From contig DBTL01000020.1 of assembly GCA_002307035.1 (NCBI GenBank), forward strand, positions 1-30,472: a stretch of 30,472 bases of DNA, given 5' to 3'. The stretch comes from Bacteroides sp. UBA1317 (GTDB lineage: Bacteria; Bacteroidota; Bacteroidia; Bacteroidales; Bacteroidaceae). Shown here piece by piece: positions 8,932-16,479 of the stretch. The position numbers and the translations under genes were made by a program. Positions within the stretch are counted from its first letter, which is position 1. Each line of letters opens with the position of its first letter. The notes under the pieces were generated by a model that saw only the letters and a program-made list of their open reading frames with translations, did not search any database and had not been told where the DNA came from.

Positions 8932-9237
8932 ATGAAACTATTGGTTGTAGTAAGTATCAAAGAATATCAGGAAGAAGTAGCTAAATTGCTCGAAAGTGCA
9001 GGTGTGAGCATCTTCAGTGTGAGCGATATCACAGGATACAAGAAACGTGGTTACAATGTAGGTTGGTTTGGTTCGGACAACGGGAAAGCTAATTCTATCG
9101 TTCTGTTTAGCTTTACAGATCCTGAATCGGCTCTAAAAGCGTTGGAAAACATTAATCGTTGCAATGCAGATTGCAATACGTCTTTTCCTGTCAGAGGTTT
9201 TGTGTTGAGTGTAGAGGGGTTCTCAAAAATGATGTAG
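8932..9237 (+). CDS. PII-like small protein of the efflux operon
   Basis: A 101-residue soluble protein with no signal peptide. Its pattern fits the ferredoxin-like beta-alpha-beta fold of PII signalling proteins: strand 2-8 (KLLVVVS), helix about 11-23, then GVSIFSVSDITGYKK at 24-38, which matches the PII pattern around the second strand and start of the T-loop, a glycine-rich loop at 39-52, a strand (SIVLFSF), a helix (64-75) and a final strand (VRGFVLSVEGF). A C-x3-C pair (C77, C81) could bind a metal or thiol. It begins nine bases after the pump stop and ends three bases before the next gene, so it is co-transcribed. I infer it senses a ligand and modulates the pump. The alternative is a CutA-like or DUF3240-like protein of the same fold. 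Family assignment is by eye only. Confidence 0.6.
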   Translation: MKLLVVVSIKEYQEEVAKLLESAGVSIFSVSDITGYKKRGYNVGWFGSDNGKANSIVLFSFTDPESALKALENINRCNADCNTSFPVRGFVLSVEGFSKMM

Positions 9238-9240
9238 AAT

Positions 9241-9423
9241 ATGAAAGAACGGATTATCAGATTCGTAGCTGGAACACTCGTTTTAACGAGTGTTCTTCTA
9301 GCCTATTTTGTAGCCATAGAATGGCTGTTCTTAGCCGGGTTTGTCGGTTTTAACTTGTTTCAGTCCTCAATGACTAAGTTTTGCCCCTTAGAGAAGTTGC
9401 TTGATTTATTTATTAAAGACTAA
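9241..9423 (+). CDS. YgaP-type (DUF2892) small membrane protein
   Basis: Sixty residues with two hydrophobic helices (about 8-24 and 26-42) and the ending FNLFQSSMTKFCPLEKLLDLF, matching the YgaP transmembrane domain pattern in which FCP-x-EK follows the second helix. C48 is the conserved cysteine. In many bacteria this domain is fused to a rhodanese; here it stands alone. It starts three bases after the PII-like gene and is the last gene of the efflux operon. Function is unknown; membrane location is well supported. Bases 9272-9295 of the coding sequence form a perfect hairpin. Confidence 0.8.
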   Translation: MKERIIRFVAGTLVLTSVLLAYFVAIEWLFLAGFVGFNLFQSSMTKFCPLEKLLDLFIKD

Positions 9424-9491
9424 ATAAGCAGATAACTTTTTTTTGATTGCATGTTTCTTCTTCTTTGAAGATGGCTTTTATTACCTCAAAA

Positions 9492-9551
9492 CATGGGGAT
9501 GTTATTATGCAAAACATCCCCATGACTTAACCAACAACATCCCCATGTTGT
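9492..9551. repeat. Three 12-bp motif copies spaced exactly 23 bp apart
   Basis: The motif AACATCCCCATG occurs at 9513-9524 and 9536-9547 on the plus strand and inverted at 9492-9503. The centres of the four-C (or four-G) cores are at 9496.5, 9519.5 and 9542.5, 23 bp apart each time. The third copy is embedded in a perfect inverted repeat, ACAAC-AT/AT-GTTGT arms around CCCC (9534-9551). Copies 1 and 2, or 1 and 3, could form alternative 12-bp RNA stems. No T-run follows, so a simple terminator is unlikely. Confidence 0.75.
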
Positions 9552-9650
9552 GACTCTGGGCATGCGCTAAATTATTCGCTACCACGGAATGCAATTATGT
9601 AAGCTTCCTTTTAATTCCACACGTACGATGGATAAGATAGCACGGCCTGA

Positions 9651-9681
9651 TTAGTTAAACCAAGATAATTTCGTATTTTTG
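9651..9681 (+). promoter_or_regulatory. Promoter of the Crp/Fnr-type regulator gene
   Basis: TTAG at 9651-9654, 19 bp, then TATTTTTG at 9674-9681, one base off the full TTTG-N19-TAnnTTTG pattern. The transcript should start near 9688, which leaves too little leader for ATG 9696 and favours ATG 9717. Confidence 0.55.
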
Positions 9682-9716
9682 TAATCGTTAAGTAAATGGT
9701 TATAAAAAGTTCGATT

Positions 9717-10412
9717 ATGAATAAGACGGAATTATCTTTGCGTTTTCCTGTTATAAAACTTGGTGCAACCTGTTTTGCTAACCTCTCCGATGAAAAACTT
9801 CGCGAATTGGAAGCTCATAAGCGGCAGATAACTTTTCAAAAAGGAGATATTATCAATAAACAAGGTAGCTTTGCTCCATCTGTCATGTTTATTCTCCATG
9901 GCTTTGTGAAAGAATTCATAGAAGGAATATCGGGAAGGAATACGAACCTACGAATAGTGGGGCAAGGGGATTTTATTGCGTTGTCGGGCTTATTTAATAA
10001 TAAGGTAAGCAATTATTCAGCCATGGCTTTAGGTCCGGTTACGTTATGTTTATTCGACAGAGAATACTTATTGCAACTGATTCAAGAGAATCCGGGCATC
10101 AGTTTCCAACTTATACAGCGATACAGTGATTTAGAGAATAGTTTTTTTTCACTATTACATAGCCATTTATATAAACAAATGCACGGAAAGATGGCTCGTG
10201 CTTTGTTATATCTTGATTCTTTCAGGACAGACGAAAGCAATGTGTTTGAATTCATGTCTCGAAAGGATATAGCCGAATTTGCTTCTGTTAGCACAGAGAA
10301 TGCAATTAGAGTTTTAAAGAGTTTTGAGTCGGATAATTTGATTGAAGTAAAGGATAGAGAGATTCATATCTTAAACCCTCAGGCATTGGAAGTTATCTAT
10401 CAAAAAGGTTGA
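9717..10412 (+). CDS. Crp/Fnr-family transcriptional regulator
   Basis: A 231-residue cytoplasmic regulator with an N-terminal cyclic-nucleotide-binding-like beta-roll (about 20-120), a dimerisation helix (about 125-160) and a C-terminal winged HTH, with FMSRKDIAEFASVSTENAIRVLKSF at 179-203 as helix-turn-helix. The phosphate-binding cassette of true cAMP-binding proteins is not conserved: the segment GDFIALSGLFNNKVSNYSAMA (85-105) has no glutamate/arginine pair. No FNR-like cysteine cluster is seen. It probably senses something else or acts without ligand. An upstream ATG at 9696 would add seven residues. It follows the efflux operon and the 23-bp motif array in the same direction and could control that operon; this is positional inference only. 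Confidence 0.85.
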   Translation: MNKTELSLRFPVIKLGATCFANLSDEKLRELEAHKRQITFQKGDIINKQGSFAPSVMFILHGFVKEFIEGISGRNTNLRIVGQGDFIALSGLFNNKVSNYSAMALGPVTLCLFDREYLLQLIQENPGISFQLIQRYSDLENSFFSLLHSHLYKQMHGKMARALLYLDSFRTDESNVFEFMSRKDIAEFASVSTENAIRVLKSFESDNLIEVKDREIHILNPQALEVIYQKG

Positions 10413-10436
10413 AATACAAATAATTCATAAATCTTA

Positions 10437-10467
10437 TTTGATAATTGAAAGATTAGCACTAATTTTG
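10437..10467 (+). promoter_or_regulatory. tig promoter
   Basis: TTTG (10437-10440), 19 bp, TAATTTTG (10460-10467): an exact match to the Bacteroides primary-sigma consensus. It predicts a leader of roughly 45 bases before the ATG at 10521. Confidence 0.75.
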
Positions 10468-10520
10468 CACCCTCAATTTGAGTATCGAACAAAGTATAAA
10501 TCAAATAAATAATTGTCAGA

Positions 10521-11876
10521 ATGAACGTTTCATTACAAAACATTGACAAAGTAAGTGCATTGCTTACAGTAAAGCTTGAGAAAGCCGACTATCAGGAACA
10601 AGTAGACAAGTCGCTGAAGTCTTTTCGTCAGAAAGCACAAGTGCCCGGGTTCCGTAAAGGAATGGTTCCGGCAAGTCTGGTGAAGAAAATGTATGGTAAA
10701 TCAGTTGTTGCTGAAGAGGTTAACAAATTGCTTTCAGCAAAGGTCTATGGATATATCAAAGAGAATGAATTGAATATTCTTGGCGAACCGATGCCTAACG
10801 AAGATAAGCAGCCTGTGGTTGATTTTGATACAATGGAAGATTTCGAGTTTTTGTTCGACATTGCATTGGCTCCTGAATTTAAGGCGGAAGTATCTGCTAA
10901 AGATAAAGTAGACTATTACACTGTTGATGTGACGGCTGAAATGGTTGACAAACAGGTGAAAGCATACACTCAACGTAGTGGGCGATATGATCAGGTTGAT
11001 GTTTATCAAGAAAATGATATGTTGAAAGGTTTGATCGCCGAACTTGATGAGAATGGTAATATAAAAGAGGGTGGCATTCAGGTAGAAGGCGCAGTGTTGA
11101 TGCCTTCCTATATAAAGAATGATACTCAGAAAGCGATCTTTGCGAATGCAAAGGTGAATGATGTGTTGGTCTTTAACCCTAATACGGCTTATGACGGGCA
11201 TGATACTGAAATAGCTTCACTTTTGAAAATAGAAAAAGAAGCTGCTGCAGAGATAAAAGCTGATTTCAGCTTCCAGATAGCAGAGATTACTCGTTTCGTA
11301 GAAGGAGAACTGAATCAGGAAATTTTCGATCAGGTTCTGGGTAAAGAGGTCGTTACAACTGAAGAAGAATTTCGTGCAAAGGTAAAGGAAAGCATTGCGG
11401 CTCAATTTGTTGCTGATAGTGATTATAAATTTCTTATTGATTTTCGTAAGAACCTGCTTGAAAAGTTGGGTAAAATCGAATTTCCTACAGCTTTGCTGAA
11501 ACGTATTATGCTGTTGAATAATTCAGACAAAGGAGAAAGCTTTGTGGATGAAAACTACGATAATAGCATCGAGGAATTGACTTGGCATTTGGCTAAAGAA
11601 CAACTAGTGAAAGAATTTGATATTAAGGTAGAACAAAATGATGTTCTTCAAATGGCAAAAGATGCTACTAAAGCACAGTTTGCTCAATATGGCATGCTCA
11701 CTGTTCCTGATGATCTTCTTGATAATTATGCTCAAGAGATGCTGAAGAAGAAAGAAAGCATTGATGGCCTGGTAAACCGCGTGGTAGATACTAAGCTTTC
11801 TGTGGCGTTGAAAAACAAAGTGACTTTGGTAAATAAGGTTGTTTCTGTGGAAGATTTCAGCCAACTATTTAAATAA
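10521..11876 (+). CDS. tig: Trigger factor (ribosome-associated chaperone)
   Basis: Chaperone that binds the ribosomal exit tunnel and shields nascent chains, 451 residues. The ribosome-binding loop is clear: VPGFRKGMVP at 41-50, the trigger-factor signature (usually GFRKGKVP). The middle segment where other bacteria have an FKBP-type isomerase (about 150-245) is diverged: YDQVDVYQENDMLKG and following text do not show the usual FKBP core, so isomerase activity is doubtful. The C-terminal helical arm domain (about 260-440) is present. It is followed by a long hairpin terminator and then clpP-clpX, the same tig-clpP-clpX order found across many bacteria. Confidence 0.93.
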   Translation: MNVSLQNIDKVSALLTVKLEKADYQEQVDKSLKSFRQKAQVPGFRKGMVPASLVKKMYGKSVVAEEVNKLLSAKVYGYIKENELNILGEPMPNEDKQPVVDFDTMEDFEFLFDIALAPEFKAEVSAKDKVDYYTVDVTAEMVDKQVKAYTQRSGRYDQVDVYQENDMLKGLIAELDENGNIKEGGIQVEGAVLMPSYIKNDTQKAIFANAKVNDVLVFNPNTAYDGHDTEIASLLKIEKEAAAEIKADFSFQIAEITRFVEGELNQEIFDQVLGKEVVTTEEEFRAKVKESIAAQFVADSDYKFLIDFRKNLLEKLGKIEFPTALLKRIMLLNNSDKGESFVDENYDNSIEELTWHLAKEQLVKEFDIKVEQNDVLQMAKDATKAQFAQYGMLTVPDDLLDNYAQEMLKKKESIDGLVNRVVDTKLSVALKNKVTLVNKVVSVEDFSQLFK

Positions 11877-11900
11877 ATATATCCAAATATCGGATATCAA

Positions 11901-11978
11901 AGAATACAGAGACACAAGGTCGCAGAGATTTTTTTATTAATTATAACTCTGTCCTTTTGTGTCTCTGTGTTCTTTTTT
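11901..11978 (+). terminator. Long palindromic terminator after tig
   Basis: Left arm 11901-11927 (starts AGAATACAGAGACACAA) pairs imperfectly over about 27 bp with 11947-11973 (ends TTGTGTCTCTGTGTTCT). The 19-base loop is AT-rich and the right arm runs into six T (11973-11978). This is far longer than needed for termination, and the ACAGAGACAC/GTGTCTCTGT arms resemble a family of intergenic palindromes I recall from other Bacteroides genomes. Confidence 0.75.
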
Positions 11979-11987
11979 GTTTCTTTG
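11956..11987 (+). promoter_or_regulatory. Possible clpPX promoter inside the terminator arm
   Basis: TTTG at 11956-11959, 20 bp, TTTCTTTG at 11980-11987 (one mismatch to TAnnTTTG). Its -33 element is part of the right arm of the tig terminator. It would start transcription near 11994, about 30 bases before the clpP ATG. Tentative. Confidence 0.35.
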
Positions 11988-12024
11988 TATTCACATTGTA
12001 CTAACAATATAATACGGATAACTT

Positions 12025-12699
12025 ATGGATGATTTCAGAAAATATGCAACCAAGCACTTAGGAATAAATAGTTTGGTGCTAGATGATGTTATAAAATCGC
12101 AAGCAGGATACTTGAATCCTTATATCCTTGAAGAGAGACAATTGAATGTAACTCAACTGGATGTATTCTCTCGTTTGATGATGGATCGTATCATTTTTCT
12201 CGGTACACAAGTCGATGATTATACGGCAAACACGCTTCAGGCTCAATTGCTGTATCTGGACTCTGTGGATCCGGGAAAAGACATTTCTATTTATATTAAC
12301 TCTCCCGGTGGCTCAGTCACTGCAGGTCTTGGCATTTATGATACCATGCAATTTATTACGAGTGACGTGGCTACGATCTGTACCGGTATGGCAGCCTCTA
12401 TGGCTGCTGTCTTATTAGTGGCCGGAGCAGATAAAAAACGTTCTGCACTAACACATTCACGAGTGATGATTCACCAACCGATGGGAGGAGCTCAAGGGCA
12501 AGCTTCGGATATTGAGATTACTGCTCGTGAAATTATGAAGTTGAAAAAGGAGCTTTATACGATTATTGCTAATCACGCACACGTGGATTTTGATAAAGTA
12601 TGGGCGGATTCAGATCGTGATTATTGGATGACAGCTGTTGAGGCCAAAGACTATGGTATGATAGACGAAGTATTGGTTAGAAAACCTGTTAGCGAATAA
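12025..12699 (+). CDS. clpP: ATP-dependent Clp protease proteolytic subunit
   Basis: Serine peptidase that forms the barrel-shaped core of ClpXP, 224 residues. The catalytic triad reads S125 (GMAASMAAVLL), H150 (HSRVMIHQPMGG) and D199 (DRDYWMTA). Spacings of 25 and 49 residues match E. coli S97/H122/D171. The oxyanion-hole segment SPGGSVTAGLGIYDTM is intact. The N-terminus before the mature enzyme (about 25-30 residues) is longer than a typical propeptide and may be processed. The clpX start codon follows two bases after the stop, so subunit and unfoldase are made from one message. Confidence 0.97.
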   Translation: MDDFRKYATKHLGINSLVLDDVIKSQAGYLNPYILEERQLNVTQLDVFSRLMMDRIIFLGTQVDDYTANTLQAQLLYLDSVDPGKDISIYINSPGGSVTAGLGIYDTMQFITSDVATICTGMAASMAAVLLVAGADKKRSALTHSRVMIHQPMGGAQGQASDIEITAREIMKLKKELYTIIANHAHVDFDKVWADSDRDYWMTAVEAKDYGMIDEVLVRKPVSE

Positions 12700-12701
12700 A
12701 G

Positions 12702-13955
12702 ATGGATGAATCAAAAATAACGAAAAACGGCAAGAAAAGATGTAGCTTTTGTGGACGTCTAGAGAGCGAGGTAAACTTTCTTATCACGGGCATGAACGGA
12801 TACATTTGCGACAGTTGCACCACTCAAGCCTATGAGATAACAAGGGAAGCTTTGGATGCCTCTGCTGCGGCAGGTGGTAAAAAACTAAATATGAAGGAGC
12901 TGCCCAAGCCTCTTGAAATAAAAGCCTTTCTTGATCAATATATTATTGGGCAAAATGATGCCAAGCGTTTTCTTTCTGTATCGGTGTACAACCACTACAA
13001 GCGTTTGTTACAAAAGGACAGCAAAGATGATGTGGAGATAGAGAAATCAAACATTATTATGGTAGGTAGCACTGGAACGGGCAAGACACTATTGGCTCGT
13101 ACCATAGCAAAATTGCTACATGTACCGTTTACCATTGTTGATGCTACAGTGCTGACTGAGGCCGGATATGTTGGGGAGGATATTGAAAGTATTCTTACCC
13201 GCTTGCTTCAGGTGGCCGATTACAATGTGGCCGAGGCTGAACAGGGAATTGTTTTTATTGACGAAATAGACAAAATAGCCCGTAAGGGAGATAATCCTTC
13301 CATTACCCGCGACGTAAGTGGTGAAGGTGTGCAACAGGGCTTGTTGAAGTTATTGGAAGGATCGGTTGTTAATGTACCTCCCCAAGGAGGACGCAAACAT
13401 CCCGATCAGAAAATGATCGCCGTGAATACGAAGAATATTTTGTTCATTTGTGGCGGAGCGTTTGATGGTATAGAAAAGAAAATAGCACAGCGACTGAACA
13501 CACACGTGGTTGGATATGGAGCTTCTCAAAAGAATACTACTATTGATAAGAGCAATATGATGCAGTATATTGCTCCTCAAGATTTGAAATCTTTTGGTTT
13601 GATTCCGGAGATTATAGGACGTCTGCCTGTTCTCACTTATTTAGAACCGCTTGATAGGTCGGCTCTTCGCTCTATTCTTACTGAACCGAAAAATTCCATT
13701 GTTAAGCAATACGTTAAATTGTTCGAGATGGATGGTGTGAACCTTACTTTTCAGGCAGAAGTATTTGAATATATCGTGGATAAGGCTGTGGAGTACAAAT
13801 TAGGGGCTCGCGGGTTGCGCTCTATTGTGGAGACAATTATGATGGATGTGATGTTTGAAATACCGTCGCAAGACCAGAAGGAATATGAGGTAACGCTGAG
13901 CTATGCAAAAGCGCAACTTGATAAATCCAATATGATAAGACTGCAAACGGCATAA
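12702..13955 (+). CDS. clpX: ATP-dependent Clp protease ATP-binding subunit ClpX
   Basis: AAA+ unfoldase that feeds substrates to ClpP, 417 residues. It has an N-terminal zinc-binding domain with C14, C17, C36 and C39, Walker A GSTGTGKT at 122-129, pore loop GYVGED at 155-160, Walker B VFIDEIDK around D187-E188, and sensor region LIPEIIGRLPV. The loop that docks into ClpP, normally IGF or LGF, reads VGY at 270-272 (bases 13509-13517). Length and domain order are standard. It starts two bases after clpP. No clear terminator follows; the 163-base gap to recQ carries the recQ promoter. Confidence 0.97.
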   Translation: MDESKITKNGKKRCSFCGRLESEVNFLITGMNGYICDSCTTQAYEITREALDASAAAGGKKLNMKELPKPLEIKAFLDQYIIGQNDAKRFLSVSVYNHYKRLLQKDSKDDVEIEKSNIIMVGSTGTGKTLLARTIAKLLHVPFTIVDATVLTEAGYVGEDIESILTRLLQVADYNVAEAEQGIVFIDEIDKIARKGDNPSITRDVSGEGVQQGLLKLLEGSVVNVPPQGGRKHPDQKMIAVNTKNILFICGGAFDGIEKKIAQRLNTHVVGYGASQKNTTIDKSNMMQYIAPQDLKSFGLIPEIIGRLPVLTYLEPLDRSALRSILTEPKNSIVKQYVKLFEMDGVNLTFQAEVFEYIVDKAVEYKLGARGLRSIVETIMMDVMFEIPSQDQKEYEVTLSYAKAQLDKSNMIRLQTA

Positions 13956-14023
13956 AACAAGCAATAGTGCAAGAAATAAATGGATGTTTTGGTTTTCCCT
14001 TGAAAATATTAGCTTGGATTTAC

Positions 14024-14052
14024 TTGATTTTTAATAAGTTGTTATAACTTTG
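14024..14052 (+). promoter_or_regulatory. recQ promoter
   Basis: TTG at 14024-14026, 18 bp, then TAACTTTG at 14045-14052. Predicted leader is about 60 bases. An 8-bp inverted repeat, TCACTCTT (14057-14064) and AAGAGTGA (14073-14080), lies at the predicted transcript start. Confidence 0.55.
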
Positions 14053-14118
14053 TTTGTCACTCTTCAAGAAGTAAGAGTGAGAGTTAAAGTTTGAAATAGA
14101 ACAAAACAATCTAATGTA

Positions 14119-16299
14119 ATGGCAGGGAAGATTAATTTAACGGACCAACTGAAGAAGTATTTTGGATTTGGTAAATTCAAAGGAAATCAAGAAGCTATCA
14201 TTCAGAATTTGCTTGATGGTAACGATACCTTTGTACTCATGCCCACCGGCGGAGGCAAATCTCTATGCTATCAGTTACCTTCGCTAACAATGAAAGGTAC
14301 CGCCATTGTTATTTCTCCATTGATTGCTTTAATGAAGAATCAAGTAGATGCAATGCGAAATTTCAGTGAAGAAGACGGCATTGCTCATTTTATTAATTCT
14401 TCGTTAAATAAGTCGGCCATTGATCAGGTAAAGTCTGATATTCTCTCTGGAAAAACAAAATTGCTTTATGTCGCACCCGAGTCTTTAACTAAAGATGAAA
14501 ATGTGGCATTCCTGCGTAAAGTGAAAATTTCTTTTTATGCAGTAGATGAAGCTCATTGTATTTCGGAATGGGGACATGATTTTCGTCCGGAATATCGTCG
14601 CATTCGCCCTATTATTAATGAGATAGGTAAGGCGCCGGTTATTGCGTTGACGGCAACGGCCACTCCTAAAGTTTTGCATGACATTCAGAAGAACCTGGGG
14701 ATGGTAGATGCAAAAGTCTTTAAATCTTCATTTAATCGCCCTAATTTATATTACGAAGTTCGTCCTAAAACAGTTAATATAGACAGGGAGATAATAAAAT
14801 TCATCAAGAATAATAATGAAAAGTCAGGTATCATCTATTGCTTGAGCCGGAAAAAAGTAGAAGAACTTGCTCAAATTCTTCAGGCAAATGGAATCAATGC
14901 AAGAGCTTACCATGCCGGGATGGATTCTGCAACAAGAACCCAGAATCAGGATGACTTTTTGATGGAGAAGATAGACGTTATAGTGGCTACTATAGCATTT
15001 GGAATGGGCATAGATAAGCCTGATGTGCGTTATGTTATTCATTACGATATACCTAAAAGTCTGGAAGGTTATTATCAAGAAACCGGACGCGCCGGTAGAG
15101 ATGGTGGTGAAGGACAATGTATAACCTTCTATACGAATAAAGACTTGCAGAAACTGGAAAAGTTTATGCAAGGAAAACCTGTGGCAGAACAGGAAATAGG
15201 CAAGCAGCTTCTGCTCGAGACTGCTGCGTATGCTGAGTCTTCCGTATGCCGTCGTAAGTCGTTATTACACTACTTCGGCGAAGAATATACGGAAGAAAAT
15301 TGTGGAAATTGTGACAACTGTTTAAACCCAAAAAAGCAAGTGGAGGCTCAAGATTCGTTATGTGCTGTGATTGAAGCGATTATCGCTGTTAAAGAGAATT
15401 TTAAAGCAGACTATATTATTGATATATTGCAAGGTAAAGAAACTTCTGAAGTGCAGGCGCATCTTCATGAAGACCTTGAAGTTTTTGGCTCAGGAATGGG
15501 TGAAGAAGATAAAACATGGAATGCTGTTATTAGGCAAGCACTTATTGCCGGTTATTTGAGTAAAGATGTCGAAAACTACGGAACCCTAAAGGTTACCGAA
15601 GCCGGGCATAAGTTCCTAAAACACCCTAAGTCTTTCAAAATTACTGAAGATAATGATTTTGATGAAGTTGAAGAAGAAGCGCCAACAAGAGGTGGAGGCT
15701 CTTGCGCTGTCGATCCGGCATTGTATTCAATGTTGAAAGACTTAAGGAAAAAACTATCTAAAAAATTAGGCGTTCCGCCTTATGTTATTTTTCAAGATCC
15801 TTCTCTTGAAGCGATGGCTACTATCTATCCGGTTACGCAGGATGAATTGCAAAATATACCTGGGGTAGGTGCGGGAAAGGCCAAACGTTATGGTGAAGAT
15901 TTCTGCGTACTAATAAAGAAGCACTGCGAAGAGAATGAAATAGAACGTCCTGAAGATCTTCGGGTGCGCACAGTTGCTAATAAATCGAAGTTGAAAGTTT
16001 CAATCATTCAATCTATCGATCGTAAAGTGGCTTTGGATGATATTGCTCTTTCAAAGGGTATTGAATTTAGTGATTTGCTAGATGAGGTCGAAGCAATTGT
16101 TTATTCGGGAACAAAATTGAATATCGATTATTTCTTAGATGAAATAATGGATGAAGATCACATGCTCGACATTTATGATTATTTTAAAGAATCGACTACC
16201 GATAAAATAGAGGATGCTATCGCAGAGCTTGGTGATGATTACACGGAGGAAGAAGTGCGGTTAGTGCGGATTAAATTCTTCTCGGAAATGGCAAACTAA
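14119..16299 (+). CDS. recQ: ATP-dependent DNA helicase RecQ
   Basis: 3'-5' DNA helicase acting in recombination and replication-fork repair, 726 residues. Domains in order: Q-motif (F16-G17 to Q24), Walker A MPTGGGKS (41-48), DEAH box at 143-146 followed by CISEWGHDFRPEY, helicase motif V/VI with GMGIDKPDVR and QETGRAGRDG, the RecQ zinc site with C377, C395, C398 and C401, an RQC winged-helix region (about 405-515), an HRDC domain (about 535-610, with PGVGAGKAKRYG) and a C-terminal acidic helical tail. This length is longer than E. coli RecQ (about 610 residues) because of the tail after HRDC (about 620-726). It has its own promoter and terminator. Confidence 0.96.
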   Translation: MAGKINLTDQLKKYFGFGKFKGNQEAIIQNLLDGNDTFVLMPTGGGKSLCYQLPSLTMKGTAIVISPLIALMKNQVDAMRNFSEEDGIAHFINSSLNKSAIDQVKSDILSGKTKLLYVAPESLTKDENVAFLRKVKISFYAVDEAHCISEWGHDFRPEYRRIRPIINEIGKAPVIALTATATPKVLHDIQKNLGMVDAKVFKSSFNRPNLYYEVRPKTVNIDREIIKFIKNNNEKSGIIYCLSRKKVEELAQILQANGINARAYHAGMDSATRTQNQDDFLMEKIDVIVATIAFGMGIDKPDVRYVIHYDIPKSLEGYYQETGRAGRDGGEGQCITFYTNKDLQKLEKFMQGKPVAEQEIGKQLLLETAAYAESSVCRRKSLLHYFGEEYTEENCGNCDNCLNPKKQVEAQDSLCAVIEAIIAVKENFKADYIIDILQGKETSEVQAHLHEDLEVFGSGMGEEDKTWNAVIRQALIAGYLSKDVENYGTLKVTEAGHKFLKHPKSFKITEDNDFDEVEEEAPTRGGGSCAVDPALYSMLKDLRKKLSKKLGVPPYVIFQDPSLEAMATIYPVTQDELQNIPGVGAGKAKRYGEDFCVLIKKHCEENEIERPEDLRVRTVANKSKLKVSIIQSIDRKVALDDIALSKGIEFSDLLDEVEAIVYSGTKLNIDYFLDEIMDEDHMLDIYDYFKESTTDKIEDAIAELGDDYTEEEVRLVRIKFFSEMAN

Positions 16300-16313
16300 A
16301 CTTATAATGAATT

Positions 16314-16387
16314 GAAGAAGCCGGCGATTTGCTAAGAGGCACGGAGATATCCGATGCCACTGCGAATGGTCGGTTTCTTCTTTTTTT
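16314..16387 (+). terminator. recQ terminator
   Basis: GAAGAAGCCGGC (16314-16325) pairs, with G-T wobbles, to GTCGGTTTCTTC (16369-16380), followed by seven T (16381-16387). The 43-base interior contains a second small hairpin (GGC-GGA/TCC-GCC, 16338-16358). Confidence 0.8.
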
Positions 16388-16442
16388 ATGGCTTGGAGCA
16401 AAAAAACAAGTCGATTAAGATCATAGACTTGAATAAAAACCG

Positions 16443-16450
16443 TATATTTG
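16443..16450 (+). promoter_or_regulatory. -7 promoter box of guaB
   Basis: TATATTTG matches TAnnTTTG; it lies 29 bases before the ATG at 16480. No clear -33 element. Confidence 0.5.
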
Positions 16451-16479
16451 CACGCAATAAATTTTAAACGCATAGCCCT

